This document shows, piece by piece, positions 35,482 to 45,971 of a stretch of DNA of 64,000 bases. The translations under genes were made by a program, and so were the position numbers. The DNA comes from Rhizobiales bacterium GAS188 (lineage in GTDB: Bacteria; Pseudomonadota; Alphaproteobacteria; Rhizobiales; Beijerinckiaceae). Every line of letters begins with the position of its first letter. Position 1 is the first letter of the stretch. A model generated the notes under the pieces. That model made no database searches, was not told the DNA's origin, and saw nothing but the letters and a program-made list of their open reading frames with translations. Where the stretch lies: the NCBI GenBank assembly GCA_900104855.1, contig FNSS01000001.1, positions 248,001-312,000 of the forward strand, in the 5' to 3' direction.

Positions 35482-36182
35482 TGTCGACCTTCGATCTGCC
35501 CCAACGCCTCGCTGCCGAAGCCCTCGGAACGGCCCTCCTGGTCGCGACCGTCGTCGGCTCCGGCATCATGGCCGAGAGCCTCACCAAGGATGTGGCCCTT
35601 GTGCTGCTCGGCAACACACTACCGACAGGGGCGATGCTGGTCGTCCTGATCACCATCCTCGGACCGATCTCCGGAGCCCATTTCAATCCGGCGGTCACAA
35701 TGGTGTTCGCCCTCAAAGGCGAGCTCGAGGCGCGTCAAGCTGCGCTCTATGTCGCCGCGCAGATCCTCGGCGGCATTGCCGGCACGATGGCGGCGCATCT
35801 GATGTTCGCATTGCCGGTCCTCGACGCCTCACTGAAGATCCGCAGCGGCGGCGCACAGTGGTTCGCCGAATGGGTGGCGACCTTTGGCCTCGTCGCCACC
35901 ATCCTTGGCGGCCTCCGCTTCGAGCGCGCTTCGTTGCCCTGGCTGGTCGGCCTCTACATCACCGCCGCCTATTGGTTCACCGCCTCGACTTCCTTCGCCA
36001 ATCCAGCCGTGGCGATCGCGCGCTCCTTCACCAATACTTTCTCCGGCATCCGGCCGGTGGACCTCCCAGGCTTCATCGTGGCCGAGCTGGTCGGCGCGAT
36101 CTGCGCGCTCATCCTGATGACCTGGCTGTTGCGCGTCGAGACCAGCGACGTCACGCCGCTCAGCGCCGAGGCCCGATCATGA
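35481..36182 (+). CDS. aqpS: Aquaporin-family channel of the ars operon (AqpS-like)
   Basis: A 233-residue MIP-family channel with both NPA boxes (HFNPAVT at about residue 69 and SFANPAVAIAR at about 176) and six hydrophobic segments. In Sinorhizobium meliloti, AqpS in an ars operon lets As(III) produced by ArsC leave the cell down its gradient. The position directly after arsC, with a one-base stop/start overlap, supports the same role. The gene name is by analogy. Confidence 0.88.
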   Translation: MSTFDLPQRLAAEALGTALLVATVVGSGIMAESLTKDVALVLLGNTLPTGAMLVVLITILGPISGAHFNPAVTMVFALKGELEARQAALYVAAQILGGIAGTMAAHLMFALPVLDASLKIRSGGAQWFAEWVATFGLVATILGGLRFERASLPWLVGLYITAAYWFTASTSFANPAVAIARSFTNTFSGIRPVDLPGFIVAELVGAICALILMTWLLRVETSDVTPLSAEARS

Positions 36183-36231
36183 GCATGTCGCGCGACATCC
36201 CGCCGGCCGTCTCCGAAGCCTGATCTGGTTA

Positions 36232-36283
36232 TTCGAATATTCTCGAAATAGGCCTTGACGCGGCGACAAGCCCCGCCTAGCTT
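36232..36283 (+). promoter_or_regulatory. Promoter and operator of the second arsR
   Basis: TTCGA-N5-TCGAA at 36232-36246 precedes TTGACG (36255-36260) and, after 17 bp, TAGCTT (36278-36283). The predicted transcription start is at or next to the ATG at 36290, so this message also may lack a leader. Confidence 0.5.
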
Positions 36284-36289
36284 ATTTCC

Positions 36290-36610
36290 ATGAAACTCGA
36301 AAAAGCAGCAAAGCAGCTCGAAGCGCTCGGCAGCCCGACCCGGCTGCAAGCCTATCGCCTGCTGGTGCGCGCGGGCGAAGCCGGGCTTCCCGTCGGCCGT
36401 CTGCAGGAGCGTCTCGGCATCGCGGCCTCGACCTTGTCCCATCATCTGCATCGGCTGATCATGACCGGGCTCGTGACGCAGGAGCGTCAGGCGACGACGC
36501 TCATTTGCCGGGCGAACTATCCGGCCATGGATGCCTTGCTGGGATTTCTCAGTGACGAATGCTGCGCCGACGCCCTGCCCTCGGGCCTGGAGGCAGGTAG
36601 AGCGGCCTGA
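36290..36610 (+). CDS. Second ArsR-family repressor
   Basis: A 106-residue winged-helix protein (LEALGSPTRLQAYRLLVRAG, recognition helix IAASTLSHHLHRLIMTGLV) with a C-terminal DECCADALP cysteine pair. It differs clearly from the ArsR encoded 1.7 kb upstream, so the two may control separate promoters. It lies 56 bp before the flavoprotein gene. Confidence 0.88.
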   Translation: MKLEKAAKQLEALGSPTRLQAYRLLVRAGEAGLPVGRLQERLGIAASTLSHHLHRLIMTGLVTQERQATTLICRANYPAMDALLGFLSDECCADALPSGLEAGRAA

Positions 36611-36666
36611 CCGCATTTTTTTGAAGAGAATTTCGATCCTTCTGGAATTAACGAAGGAGATTGTAG

Positions 36667-38064
36667 ATGAGCAATGTCGAGAAGCTACCCGTCGCAGTGA
36701 TCGGGGGTGGTCCCGTCGGTCTTGCAGCGGCGGCCCATCTCCTGGCGCGGGGCTTGTCGGTGAGGCTCTACGAAGCGGGAGCGACGGTGGGCGCAAGCCT
36801 TCGCGATTGGGGTCATGTGCGCGTCTTCACCACCTGGGAGCAGAATATCGACGCCGAAGCGAGGAGGCTCCTCGAAAGCCATGGTTGGCGGATGCCGCAA
36901 AAGGACGCCTTTCCGACGGGCGAGGAGCTTTATCGGCACTATCTCGAGCCGCTGGCGGCGACGCCCGAAATGGCGGCGATCGTGCGGACCGGCGCGCGCG
37001 TCACCGCGATCTCAAGGAAAGGTCTCGACAAGGTCGTCAGCGCCGGCCGTGAAACGCGCCCCTTCGAGTTGCGGGTCGAATCGGACGATGGCTCGAGCCG
37101 TCGCGAATGGGCGCGCGCCGTGGTCGATGCATCCGGCACATGGACGCAGCAAAATCCCCTTGGTGCAGGCGGCCTGCCCGCCGATGGCGAGAGCGCGCTG
37201 CGTGAGCGCCTCGCCTATCGCATGCCCGATGTCCTCGGCCGAGAGCGGGCGGATTACGCAGGGCGCCGGACTCTCGTAGTCGGGGCCGGCTATTCGGCCG
37301 CCAATGCCCTGCTCGATCTGGTGCAACTCGCCACCAGCAATCCCGGAACAAACGTCATCTGGGCCGTGCGCGGCATCAATCTCTCTCGCGTCTATGGAGG
37401 CGGGGCTGCCGATCAATTGCCGGCGCGCGGCGAACTCGGATGGCATCTCCGCGAGCTCGTCGAAAATGGCCGCCTCGAGCTCGTGAAGGGCTTCGCCGTC
37501 AGCGCCGTCACGGTTGACGCGACCGACCGGCTCATCGTCACCGGCGACACCGAACAGGGACCGCTTCAGCTCGAGCCGGTCGATCGGATCGTCGTCGCGA
37601 CCGGGCAGAGGCCGGATCATTCTCTGACAGGCGAGCTGCGCCTCGAGCTCGATCCCTGGCTCGAAAGCACGCGGGCTCTCGGACCGTTGATCGATCCCAA
37701 CATCCATTCCTGTGGTTCGGTGCCGCCGCACGGCCACCGCGAATTGTCGCATCCGGACCAGGGCTTCTACACGGTCGGCGTCAAGAGCTATGGCCGGGCC
37801 CCGACCTTCCTTCTGCTCACCGGCTATGAGCAGGTGCGCTCGGTCGCAGCCGCGCTCGCGGGCGATCTCGCGGCTGCCGACGATGTTCGCCTCGTATTGC
37901 CCGAGACCGGCATCTGCAGCGCGCAGCTACCGAGCGCTGTCCTCGAGGTTTCGGCAGGTTGCTGCGGCGGGCCGGCTCCAGTTTCGGCCGATGCCTGCTG
38001 CATCGCCGATCTCGAGGCGCAGGATGCGGGCCAGAGCGGATGCGGCTGCAAGTCGGCGGCGTGA
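36667..38064 (+). CDS. arsO: ArsO-like FAD/NAD(P)-dependent oxidoreductase
   Basis: A 465-residue flavoprotein with two dinucleotide folds (VIGGGPVGLAAAAHLLARG near residue 11; LVVGAGYSAANALLDL near 200) and an ATG motif VVATGQRPDHS at about 315. Members of this monooxygenase-like family (ArsO) occur in ars operons; the reaction is not firmly known. The last 45 residues are cysteine-rich (AGCCGGPAP, DACCIAD, SGCGC) and could bind arsenite or another thiophilic ion. GAAGGAG precedes the start. The end overlaps the transporter gene as GTGA. Confidence 0.8.
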   Translation: MSNVEKLPVAVIGGGPVGLAAAAHLLARGLSVRLYEAGATVGASLRDWGHVRVFTTWEQNIDAEARRLLESHGWRMPQKDAFPTGEELYRHYLEPLAATPEMAAIVRTGARVTAISRKGLDKVVSAGRETRPFELRVESDDGSSRREWARAVVDASGTWTQQNPLGAGGLPADGESALRERLAYRMPDVLGRERADYAGRRTLVVGAGYSAANALLDLVQLATSNPGTNVIWAVRGINLSRVYGGGAADQLPARGELGWHLRELVENGRLELVKGFAVSAVTVDATDRLIVTGDTEQGPLQLEPVDRIVVATGQRPDHSLTGELRLELDPWLESTRALGPLIDPNIHSCGSVPPHGHRELSHPDQGFYTVGVKSYGRAPTFLLLTGYEQVRSVAAALAGDLAAADDVRLVLPETGICSAQLPSAVLEVSAGCCGGPAPVSADACCIADLEAQDAGQSGCGCKSAA

Positions 38065-39293
38065 GCGCGGCGAACGCTGCCGATACAGGCACCTCGGCGC
38101 CAAGCCACAGGGATCGCCGGATCGTCATTACGGCGGTCGGCATCACGCAAATCTTCGCCTGGGGCTCGTCGTATTATCTGCCGGCCGTGCTCGCCAAGCC
38201 TATCGCCGCGGAAACGGGGTGGTCCCTGACCTTCGTCATTGGCGGCTTGTCGCTTGGCCTCGTCGTCGCGGGCCTCGCCTCCCCCATGGTCGGTCGGACG
38301 ATCGAACGCTTCGGTGGCCGCCCGGTGCTGGCGATCAGCGCCGTTCTATTGGCCATAGGCCTCCTGATCCTCTCCGTCGCCGGAAGCCTCCTTGTCTATC
38401 TCGGCGCCTGGCTGGTGCTCGGCCTCGGAATGGGGGCCGGGCTTTACGATCCGGCTTTTGCGACCTTGGGGCGCCTCTATGGACAAGCCGCCCGCCCCGC
38501 GATCACGGCGGTGACACTGTTCGGCGGGTTTGCCAGCACGGTCTGCTGGCCTCTGTCGGCTTTCCTCGAAGCGAAGCTCGGCTGGCGCGAGACATGCGTC
38601 ATCTATGCGATGCTGCAACTCCTGATGGCCTTGCCGGCGCATATTTGGGCGCTGCCACGGGAGGAGAGCGCAAAGGGTCTGGGGCCGGGGAATGCCGGCG
38701 CGGCGGCGCCCGTTGCCGATGGCCGCAGCGGGGTTGGAATCTTCGTGCTGCTCGCCACGGTCATCACGCTTGGCTCAGTGCTGTCGACGGTGATCTCCGT
38801 ACACCTGCTGACGGTGCTGCAGGCGCGAGGCATTGCGCTTGCGGCGGCTGTCGGGCTCGGCGCGCTGGTCGGCCCGTCCCAGGTCGGCGCCCGCACCATC
38901 GAAATGTTTGTGGCGCGCTTCCATCACCCGATCTGGACCAAGCTCGTCTCGACATTCTGCGTGGCTCTGGGCCTGCTGCTGCTCTGGAACGGAATTCCGA
39001 TCATCTCCATAGCGCTGGTGTTCTATGGCGCGGGGATCGGCCTTGAATCCATCGCGCGAGGCACATTGCCGCTCGCAATCTTCGGCGCCGCGCATTACCC
39101 CGCCATCATGGGGCGCATCGCGCGGCCGAGCCTGTTGGCGCAAGCCGTGGCTCCCACCATCGCTGCTGCCCTGATCGAGGCCGTCGGGATCGATGGCATG
39201 CTGGCGGCTTTGGTGTTCGCAGCGATCGGCAACACCGTCCTGACGGCGCTGCTGTTCTTACTGTTGCGCTCGCGGTTTCCGCCCTTCCCCTGA
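38061..39293 (+). CDS. MFS transporter of the ars cluster (ArsK-like candidate)
   Basis: A 410-residue major facilitator protein with about 12 membrane segments (start of the first at ITQIFAWGSSYYLPAVLAKP). The GTG at 38061 is chosen because GTGA overlaps the flavoprotein stop; an ATG at 38040 is the alternative. Its place after arsO suggests export of an arsenical; ArsK of Agrobacterium is an MFS pump for As(III)/Sb(III) and is the closest known analogue by context. Substrate not shown by sequence. Confidence 0.8.
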   Translation: MSAANAADTGTSAPSHRDRRIVITAVGITQIFAWGSSYYLPAVLAKPIAAETGWSLTFVIGGLSLGLVVAGLASPMVGRTIERFGGRPVLAISAVLLAIGLLILSVAGSLLVYLGAWLVLGLGMGAGLYDPAFATLGRLYGQAARPAITAVTLFGGFASTVCWPLSAFLEAKLGWRETCVIYAMLQLLMALPAHIWALPREESAKGLGPGNAGAAAPVADGRSGVGIFVLLATVITLGSVLSTVISVHLLTVLQARGIALAAAVGLGALVGPSQVGARTIEMFVARFHHPIWTKLVSTFCVALGLLLLWNGIPIISIALVFYGAGIGLESIARGTLPLAIFGAAHYPAIMGRIARPSLLAQAVAPTIAAALIEAVGIDGMLAALVFAAIGNTVLTALLFLLLRSRFPPFP

Positions 39294-39373
39294 GGGCCAA
39301 GCTTGGTGGGCGATGAAGCGGGCTCGAATGGCGGCCAGCCACGTGTCAGCCCTAGGGTATGATCGGCTTCATG

Positions 39374-39577
39374 CTACGCGGCAGGTGCCGACATCGCAGA
39401 GCCTATCCAACAGATGACAGTCCCGAGGAACATCAACGCGGAGGCGAGCAGCGCGCCCCAGGCGCCCTGGTGGTAGAGCGCGAAAAAGAGAAGGAGAACG
39501 CCCGCACAAAAGAGGATCGCGGCCGCTCCGGTGAATAATCCTTGCCTGCGCCGAGGCCGCGGGGAACTAGCCAGCAT
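39374..39577 (-). CDS. Small two-helix membrane protein
   Basis: A 67-residue protein with a basic N-terminus (SSPRPRRRQ) and two hydrophobic segments at about 14-34 and 41-62. No family recognised. It converges with the transporter gene. The clean membrane topology and positive-inside start favour a real gene, but its ribosome binding site is weak. Confidence 0.5.
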   Translation of the reverse strand: MLASSPRPRRRQGLFTGAAAILFCAGVLLLFFALYHQGAWGALLASALMFLGTVICWIGSAMSAPAA

Positions 39578-39935
39578 TTTCCACCTCCGTCTGAATCAGC
39601 CTATTCATTGTCGCGCCGCTTTGCCGAACTCACAAGGCCCGAGCTCGCAAGTCCTGAGCCGGCGAGCAGCTCGCGCTTTTGTGATTCCTGGCGGGCGCCT
39701 CAGCCCAGCCGGGCACGACGTGTTGGCTGTCGCGTCACACCCGCTGCATGGCGTGCCGCCTCGTGGATCCGCATTGTGAAGCTCCACAATGAAACTCGCA
39801 AATCCATATGGATCATGACGAATTGAACGAGCACCCCTTTGTCGAGATAGTGAAAGCAAGCGGCGGAAAAGCTCGCCGGCGCAAAGTGCAGGGCATCGAT
39901 GCTCAGGCCGCGGGCGCCAAGCAAAGGAAACGCGC
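39578..39935. other. 358-bp region upstream of the DUF899 gene
   Basis: It holds the TTGTG-N6-CACAA palindrome (annotated separately) and an adjoining stretch also found upstream of the PucR-type gene. About 145 bp follow before the DUF899 start. Overlapping short frames here are GC-driven and not convincing. Confidence 0.5.
39774..39789 (+). promoter_or_regulatory. TTGTG-N6-CACAA operator, copy 1
   Basis: A perfect inverted repeat within a roughly 53-bp block (39773-39825) that matches 42077-42129 at about 39 of 53 positions by eye. It precedes the DUF899 gene. Confidence 0.65.
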
Positions 39936-40676
39936 ATGGCAAGCAATCATAAGGTCGTGTCGGCCGACCAGTGGATGGCAGCTCGCCAGAAGCTGCTGAT
40001 CAAGGAGAAGGCGTTCACGCGCATGCGCGAAGAGCTCAGCCAGGAGCGGCGCGACCTGCCATGGGACGCCGTCGAGAAGGAGTATGTCTTCAAAGGGCCG
40101 GCTGGGAAGCAGACTCTCGCGGAACTCTTCGACGGCAGAAGCCAGCTGATCGTCTATCACTTCATGTTCGGCCCCGATTGGGACGCCGGATGCCCGCATT
40201 GCTCCTTTTGGGCCGATAATTTCAACGGCGTCATTACGCATCTGAACCAGCGCGACGTGACCATGATCGCGGTGTCCCGGGCACCGTACCGTAAGTTGGC
40301 GGCCTATAAGAAGCGAATGGGCTGGAGTTTCAAATGGGTTTCTTCCCACGATACGGATTTCAACTTCGACTACAACGTATCTTTCACGGCGGAAGAGCTT
40401 AACGGGAAGAATGCTTTCTACAACTACACGATGCAAGATCCCATGGCCAATGAACGCGAGGGGATCAGCGTTTTTTACAAGAACCCGGCGGGTCGCCTGT
40501 TTCGAACCTATTCGACCTATGCACGCGGCATCGACATGATGAACGGGACCTATCAGTTCCTTGATCTCGTGCCCAAGGGCCGGGACGAAGGTGATCGCGG
40601 GCAATACTGGGTGCGCCGCCATGATGAATACGACGCCGTGAATAGCGCGGATAATCGGATGCCGGGATCGGCCTGA
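39936..40676 (+). CDS. DUF899-family thioredoxin-fold protein
   Basis: A 246-residue cytosolic protein of the DUF899 family. Characteristic features are EKAFTRMREELSQERRDLPW, the YHFMFGPDWDAGCPHCSFWAD motif with a CPHC pair near residue 87, and SRAPYRKLAAYKKRMGWSF. The fold resembles AhpC/thioredoxin; CxxC suggests redox chemistry, but the family's substrate is unknown. It converges with a PucR-type regulator gene that carries the same operator, so it is a likely target of that regulator. Confidence 0.9.
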   Translation: MASNHKVVSADQWMAARQKLLIKEKAFTRMREELSQERRDLPWDAVEKEYVFKGPAGKQTLAELFDGRSQLIVYHFMFGPDWDAGCPHCSFWADNFNGVITHLNQRDVTMIAVSRAPYRKLAAYKKRMGWSFKWVSSHDTDFNFDYNVSFTAEELNGKNAFYNYTMQDPMANEREGISVFYKNPAGRLFRTYSTYARGIDMMNGTYQFLDLVPKGRDEGDRGQYWVRRHDEYDAVNSADNRMPGSA

Positions 40677-40733
40677 TCCCGGGCGACGTCGTCACTAACG
40701 ACCAGGCCGACGACGGGAGGGAGTTCGCGGTTA

Positions 40734-42056
40734 TCAAGAACCCTGCCGGCCGTTGCCATGGATCTCCAGCAGCCGCAAAGACGTCAGCAATTGCGATGTC
40801 CCGGAATAGGTGCGTGGATTGATGCCGGTGAGCTTATTGATCCGATTGAGCCGGAAATACACGGTGTTGGTATGAACGCCCAGGCGCTGCGCGGTCTGCT
40901 TCACGTTGAAGCTGCAATCGGCGAAAATGTGGATGGTGCGAGACAATTCGCCGGATTGATCATCCTCGATCGATTTGAAATGGCGCGCCCATTCGGGGAT
41001 CAGGCGAATGGCGGCGCTGTCGGCGCGCCGGATCAGAAACTCGGGCAGGTCGATATCGGCAAAATGCACGAGGGGCTCCGCGGCGCTGGCGAATTCGAGC
41101 GCCAGCCGTGCCTCCTCGAGGGCTTGCGGAAGGCGGGCGAATTCGATCACGTCCAGGCTGATGCCGAAGGCCGCCGAGTGGCCGTTCCCCGCCCGCCGCG
41201 CAAAGCCATTTTGACGTAGGGCCCGTGACAGGCCGCGAGCCGTATCGGCGTCGCTGCAGGCAATCGCCGTGACCTCGCCGTTGCGGATGTCGATCAATTT
41301 GCCGAATATCGTCGGAGGCAGCACCTGCTCGATCAGGCGGACGAAAGAGCGTAGCGTCACTTCGAGGTCGATATGCTTGCCGTTTCCCGCCTGCAGCGGG
41401 CGGGCGACGGCGATGGCTTTCGGCGCGCCCGGCCGGATGCCGCAAAGTGTGCAGAGCCGTTGCGAATCCGCGTCCCTCGGCTCGATGCCGCGCAAGAGAT
41501 CGTCGATCAGCGACACATAGCTGCGCGTGCTCTGCGCAACGATCAGCCCTTCTTCGACGGCATGCGCTTCCGCGAGCACCGTGCCAACATAATCGAAGAA
41601 CTGGATCCAGAAATCCGACAGCATGGTCAGGGATAGAATGGCCTCTCCCCGCTTGCCGTGGCGCAAAAGAGAATCCCGCGTGATCTCCCAATAGGTCCTG
41701 TGGGCGAGGCGGTAAGCGTGCAGGGACGCGATCAGCGGCACTTGGTGCCTCGCACGCCATGCCGCATGGGTGCGCACGAAATCGAATGGATCGGCGCCGG
41801 ATCTGTCGGATCGCGCGGCCACGATGGCGATGATGGTCTTCAGAAGCTCATTGCAATGAGCCTTCGATTCCTTGGTGAATTCGTCATCGACCGAGTTGCG
41901 ATATTCGGGGCTTTCGCGTTGCAGGAGCTCGAAAGTGCCCTGCCAGATCTCGTTGCTGCGTTCGCGCAGGCCGGCAACGACGCGTGTTGCCAGCGGATCC
42001 TTCCGAAACCGCTCGCCCCATTGGCGGATCAGCGCGTCGGCTCGTGACTGCGGCAT
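40734..42056 (-). CDS. PucR/CdaR-type transcriptional regulator
   Basis: A 440-residue regulator. The C-terminal 60 residues form the PucR-type helix-turn-helix (FADCSFNVKQTAQRLGVHTN, TVYFRLNRINKLTG). The N-terminal half is helical (RsbT co-antagonist-like), followed by a GGDEF-like degenerate central region. The effector is unknown. A palindrome about 20 bp before its start codon is repeated upstream of the converging DUF899 gene, which points to autoregulation and joint control. Confidence 0.85.
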   Translation of the reverse strand: MPQSRADALIRQWGERFRKDPLATRVVAGLRERSNEIWQGTFELLQRESPEYRNSVDDEFTKESKAHCNELLKTIIAIVAARSDRSGADPFDFVRTHAAWRARHQVPLIASLHAYRLAHRTYWEITRDSLLRHGKRGEAILSLTMLSDFWIQFFDYVGTVLAEAHAVEEGLIVAQSTRSYVSLIDDLLRGIEPRDADSQRLCTLCGIRPGAPKAIAVARPLQAGNGKHIDLEVTLRSFVRLIEQVLPPTIFGKLIDIRNGEVTAIACSDADTARGLSRALRQNGFARRAGNGHSAAFGISLDVIEFARLPQALEEARLALEFASAAEPLVHFADIDLPEFLIRRADSAAIRLIPEWARHFKSIEDDQSGELSRTIHIFADCSFNVKQTAQRLGVHTNTVYFRLNRINKLTGINPRTYSGTSQLLTSLRLLEIHGNGRQGS

Positions 42057-42077
42057 GGGATTGTCAAAGACCTGGGA

Positions 42078-42093
42078 TTGTGAAATCCCACAA
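42078..42093 (-). promoter_or_regulatory. TTGTG-N6-CACAA operator, copy 2
   Basis: A perfect inverted repeat 22 bp before the PucR-type gene's ATG, close enough to block transcription or initiation. It is the counterpart of the site at 39774-39789. Confidence 0.65.
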
Positions 42094-42170
42094 CGCGACG
42101 CGCAATTCCATAAGGGTCACGACAACGTGATCGCGCGGCGACGCAGTGGCTGTCGACGTTGCGCTCCCAC

Positions 42171-42258
42171 CTGGGATCGCGGGCGTCTCGCCCGCTCTTG
42201 AGACGGCGAGGCCGAAGCGCCGCCGGGAAGAGGGCGACCGAGACGGTCGCGGTCCCAG
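42171..42258. repeat. MITE-like palindromic repeat, copy 2
   Basis: An 88-bp element ending in CTGGGATCGCGGGCGTCTCG and the complement of CGAGACGGTCGCGGTCCCAG, clearly related to 31055-31146. The two termini are imperfect inverted repeats of each other. It lies between two minus-strand genes. Confidence 0.8.
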
Positions 42259-42300
42259 TTGTTCCCCGCCAGAAGCGCCTGCCCAGATCGAATCCCGGCC

Positions 42301-43494
42301 TTACAGAAGCCCGAGATCCTTTGCCTCGACCGTCGCGAAGACCTTCTGCAGATTGGCCTGGTCGAGGCCGTATAGGCGCTGGAACAACCCGCCGAGCAGA
42401 GCCCGATAGTCGGTCAGCACCGGATAATCGCGGTCCTGGAAGAGGTGGGCCTGATCGACGCGCATCTGCTCCCCGACCAGGCGGCCGCCTTTCAGCCCTC
42501 CGCCGAGCACCCAGTAGACGCTGCCATGGCCGTGATCGGTGCCGCGATTGCCGTTCTCGCGGAAGGTGCGGCCGAATTCCGAGACCACGACGACGACGGT
42601 CTTGCTCCAGCCCGTGCCGATCTCCTCGGCGAAGCCCGCCAAGCCACGGCCCAACTCGCCGATGCGGTCGGCGAGATAACCCGTGCCGGCCCCTTGATTG
42701 ACATGGGTGTCCCAGCCGCCGACATCGACGAAGCCGAGATTGAACTGGTCGCTCATCAGGCGCCCGATGCGGCGCGCCGAGAGCTCGAACCCCTTCGGCG
42801 AGACGGCGCCGCGGCTTGCCTCCATCATATGGTCGGTCACCGCGTGATAGACGTCGTCCCTCACCTTGAAGCCTTCCTGCACCGAGGCCGCGAGCCGCTT
42901 TCCCTGGTACATCGCGGTGATGAGACGCGCCTGGCGATCATCGATGGCGGGCTTTCCCACATTGTTGATGGCGACGTTCGGAACCGGCTCGCCTCCCTGA
43001 AAGATCAGCGGCATCTGATCCGTGAAGGCGATCGGCCGCGAGCGGGTCAAGTTCGCCGCGAGGCGCGCCATGAAGCCGGAGCGATAATCGCGCGTGCCGC
43101 TGATATTCTGCCCGAGCTCGATCGTGTCCTGCGTCTCGAAATGGCTGCGCGACACATCATCCGTGCCCGCGAAAGGCACGAAGGCGACCTGCCCTTTGGT
43201 GAAGAGCGGCAGGATGGTGTCCTTGAGGGCAGGATGCAATCCCCAATCCCGATCGAGCGCCAAGGCGGCGTTCGGCGTCGCGGGGTTCGGCCGCGCGATC
43301 GCGAGATTGGGGCGCGACGCATAGTAGAAATCGCTGCTCACCGGAATAACCACATTGGCCGCGTCATAGGCGCCGCGCAGGAAAACCACGAGCAGGCGCG
43401 CATCGGTCTGCGGCGCGGCCCAGACGCGGCCGGCGACCGTGCTCGGCGCGAGAGCCATCAGCCCCTTGATGAGATCACGGCGATCAAGACGCAT
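42301..43494 (-). CDS. DUF1501-family exported protein
   Basis: A 397-residue protein with a twin-arginine-like start (MRLDRRDLIKGLMALAP) and cleavage near VWAAP. The body shows the family's LLVVFLRGAYDAANVVIP, DVSRSHFETQD, a GGWDTHVNQG motif and VVVVSEFGRTFRENGN followed by GTDHG. It resembles the alkaline phosphatase/sulfatase superfamily; the substrate is unknown. It lies 21 bp after the DUF1800 gene, the usual partner, and the pair is probably one operon. Confidence 0.92.
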   Translation of the reverse strand: MRLDRRDLIKGLMALAPSTVAGRVWAAPQTDARLLVVFLRGAYDAANVVIPVSSDFYYASRPNLAIARPNPATPNAALALDRDWGLHPALKDTILPLFTKGQVAFVPFAGTDDVSRSHFETQDTIELGQNISGTRDYRSGFMARLAANLTRSRPIAFTDQMPLIFQGGEPVPNVAINNVGKPAIDDRQARLITAMYQGKRLAASVQEGFKVRDDVYHAVTDHMMEASRGAVSPKGFELSARRIGRLMSDQFNLGFVDVGGWDTHVNQGAGTGYLADRIGELGRGLAGFAEEIGTGWSKTVVVVVSEFGRTFRENGNRGTDHGHGSVYWVLGGGLKGGRLVGEQMRVDQAHLFQDRDYPVLTDYRALLGGLFQRLYGLDQANLQKVFATVEAKDLGLL

Positions 43495-43515
43495 GGATCG
43501 ATCTCCTTTGGTGGA

Positions 43516-45114
<1,599 letters not shown>

Positions 45115-45292
45115 GGCTGATCTCGGATCTTGCATCGACAAGTCAACCTGCAAACATGAAGCCAATATGGCCGGTCCATTTCGCATGCCGCTTGCTAATG
45201 CAGGCTGAACGCGACAGTCAGCCTCAATTCAGGAACGTGACAAAAGCGTCACCTTCGCGAACGAAGGAAGGCTCCGTTCGACCGCGAAGGCC

Positions 45293-45961
45293 TCACGATT
45301 CCTTCGCGCTCAACGCTTGGCGCAGACGCTCGATCTCGGCCTCCAAGGCTTCGATGCGGCGGTCGCGGGCGATGAGCGTGGCGGCAACGTCGGCAGCCTC
45401 GAAACGCTGCGGGATATGCTGCTGGCAGTTCGCGTCCCAGGCGGCGACGGTGAACAGCAGCGCCTGCTCGGGGCGGGCCTCGTAGCCATCCGGCATCAGC
45501 CTCGCGACCAGCGAGGCATCGCCTTCGACCATTCGGGCTTCGCCCCAGATCTTGACGCGCTGCCGATGCGCATAGTCGATCAGGAACAGATGCGCCTTGG
45601 GGTTGTCGGCGAGATTGCCCTGCGTGATGAATTGCCGGTTCCCGGCGAAATCCGCAAAGCCGATGGTCTTGTGGTCGAGCACGCGCAGGAAGCCCCGCGG
45701 GCCGCCGCGATGCTGGATATAGGGCTGCCCTTCCCGATTGGCGGTGGCGAGGAAGACGCTGGTCTGGGCCGCGATGAAGCCTGCGAGATCCTCGGTGATG
45801 CGCGTCTGCCAGGAGCCGCCTTTCTCCATGCGCGCATAGGCGCGGCGCGAGCCCTTGCGGCTCTGCACGGCCTTCACGGAAGGCGTGAAGGCCAAATCAC
45901 TCGAATAGGTCCGGTCACTCGAATAGGGCTGGTCGCTCGAATAGGTCTTGGCGTCGTCCAT
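45293..45961 (-). CDS. Pyridoxamine 5'-phosphate oxidase-like flavoprotein
   Basis: A 222-residue split-barrel protein, probably binding FMN. The core runs from about residue 55 (ITEDLAGFIAAQTSVFLATA), with QPYIQHRGGPRGFLRV and ADFAGNRQFITQGNLADNP. The N-terminus has three YSSD repeats (TYSSDQPYSSDRTYSSD) from an 18-bp tandem repeat, and the last 30 residues form a coiled coil (ALEAEIERLRQAL). The substrate is unknown. It follows the NTF2-like gene by 10 bp. Confidence 0.85.
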   Translation of the reverse strand: MDDAKTYSSDQPYSSDRTYSSDLAFTPSVKAVQSRKGSRRAYARMEKGGSWQTRITEDLAGFIAAQTSVFLATANREGQPYIQHRGGPRGFLRVLDHKTIGFADFAGNRQFITQGNLADNPKAHLFLIDYAHRQRVKIWGEARMVEGDASLVARLMPDGYEARPEQALLFTVAAWDANCQQHIPQRFEAADVAATLIARDRRIEALEAEIERLRQALSAKES

Positions 45962-45971
45962 GAATGCCTCG

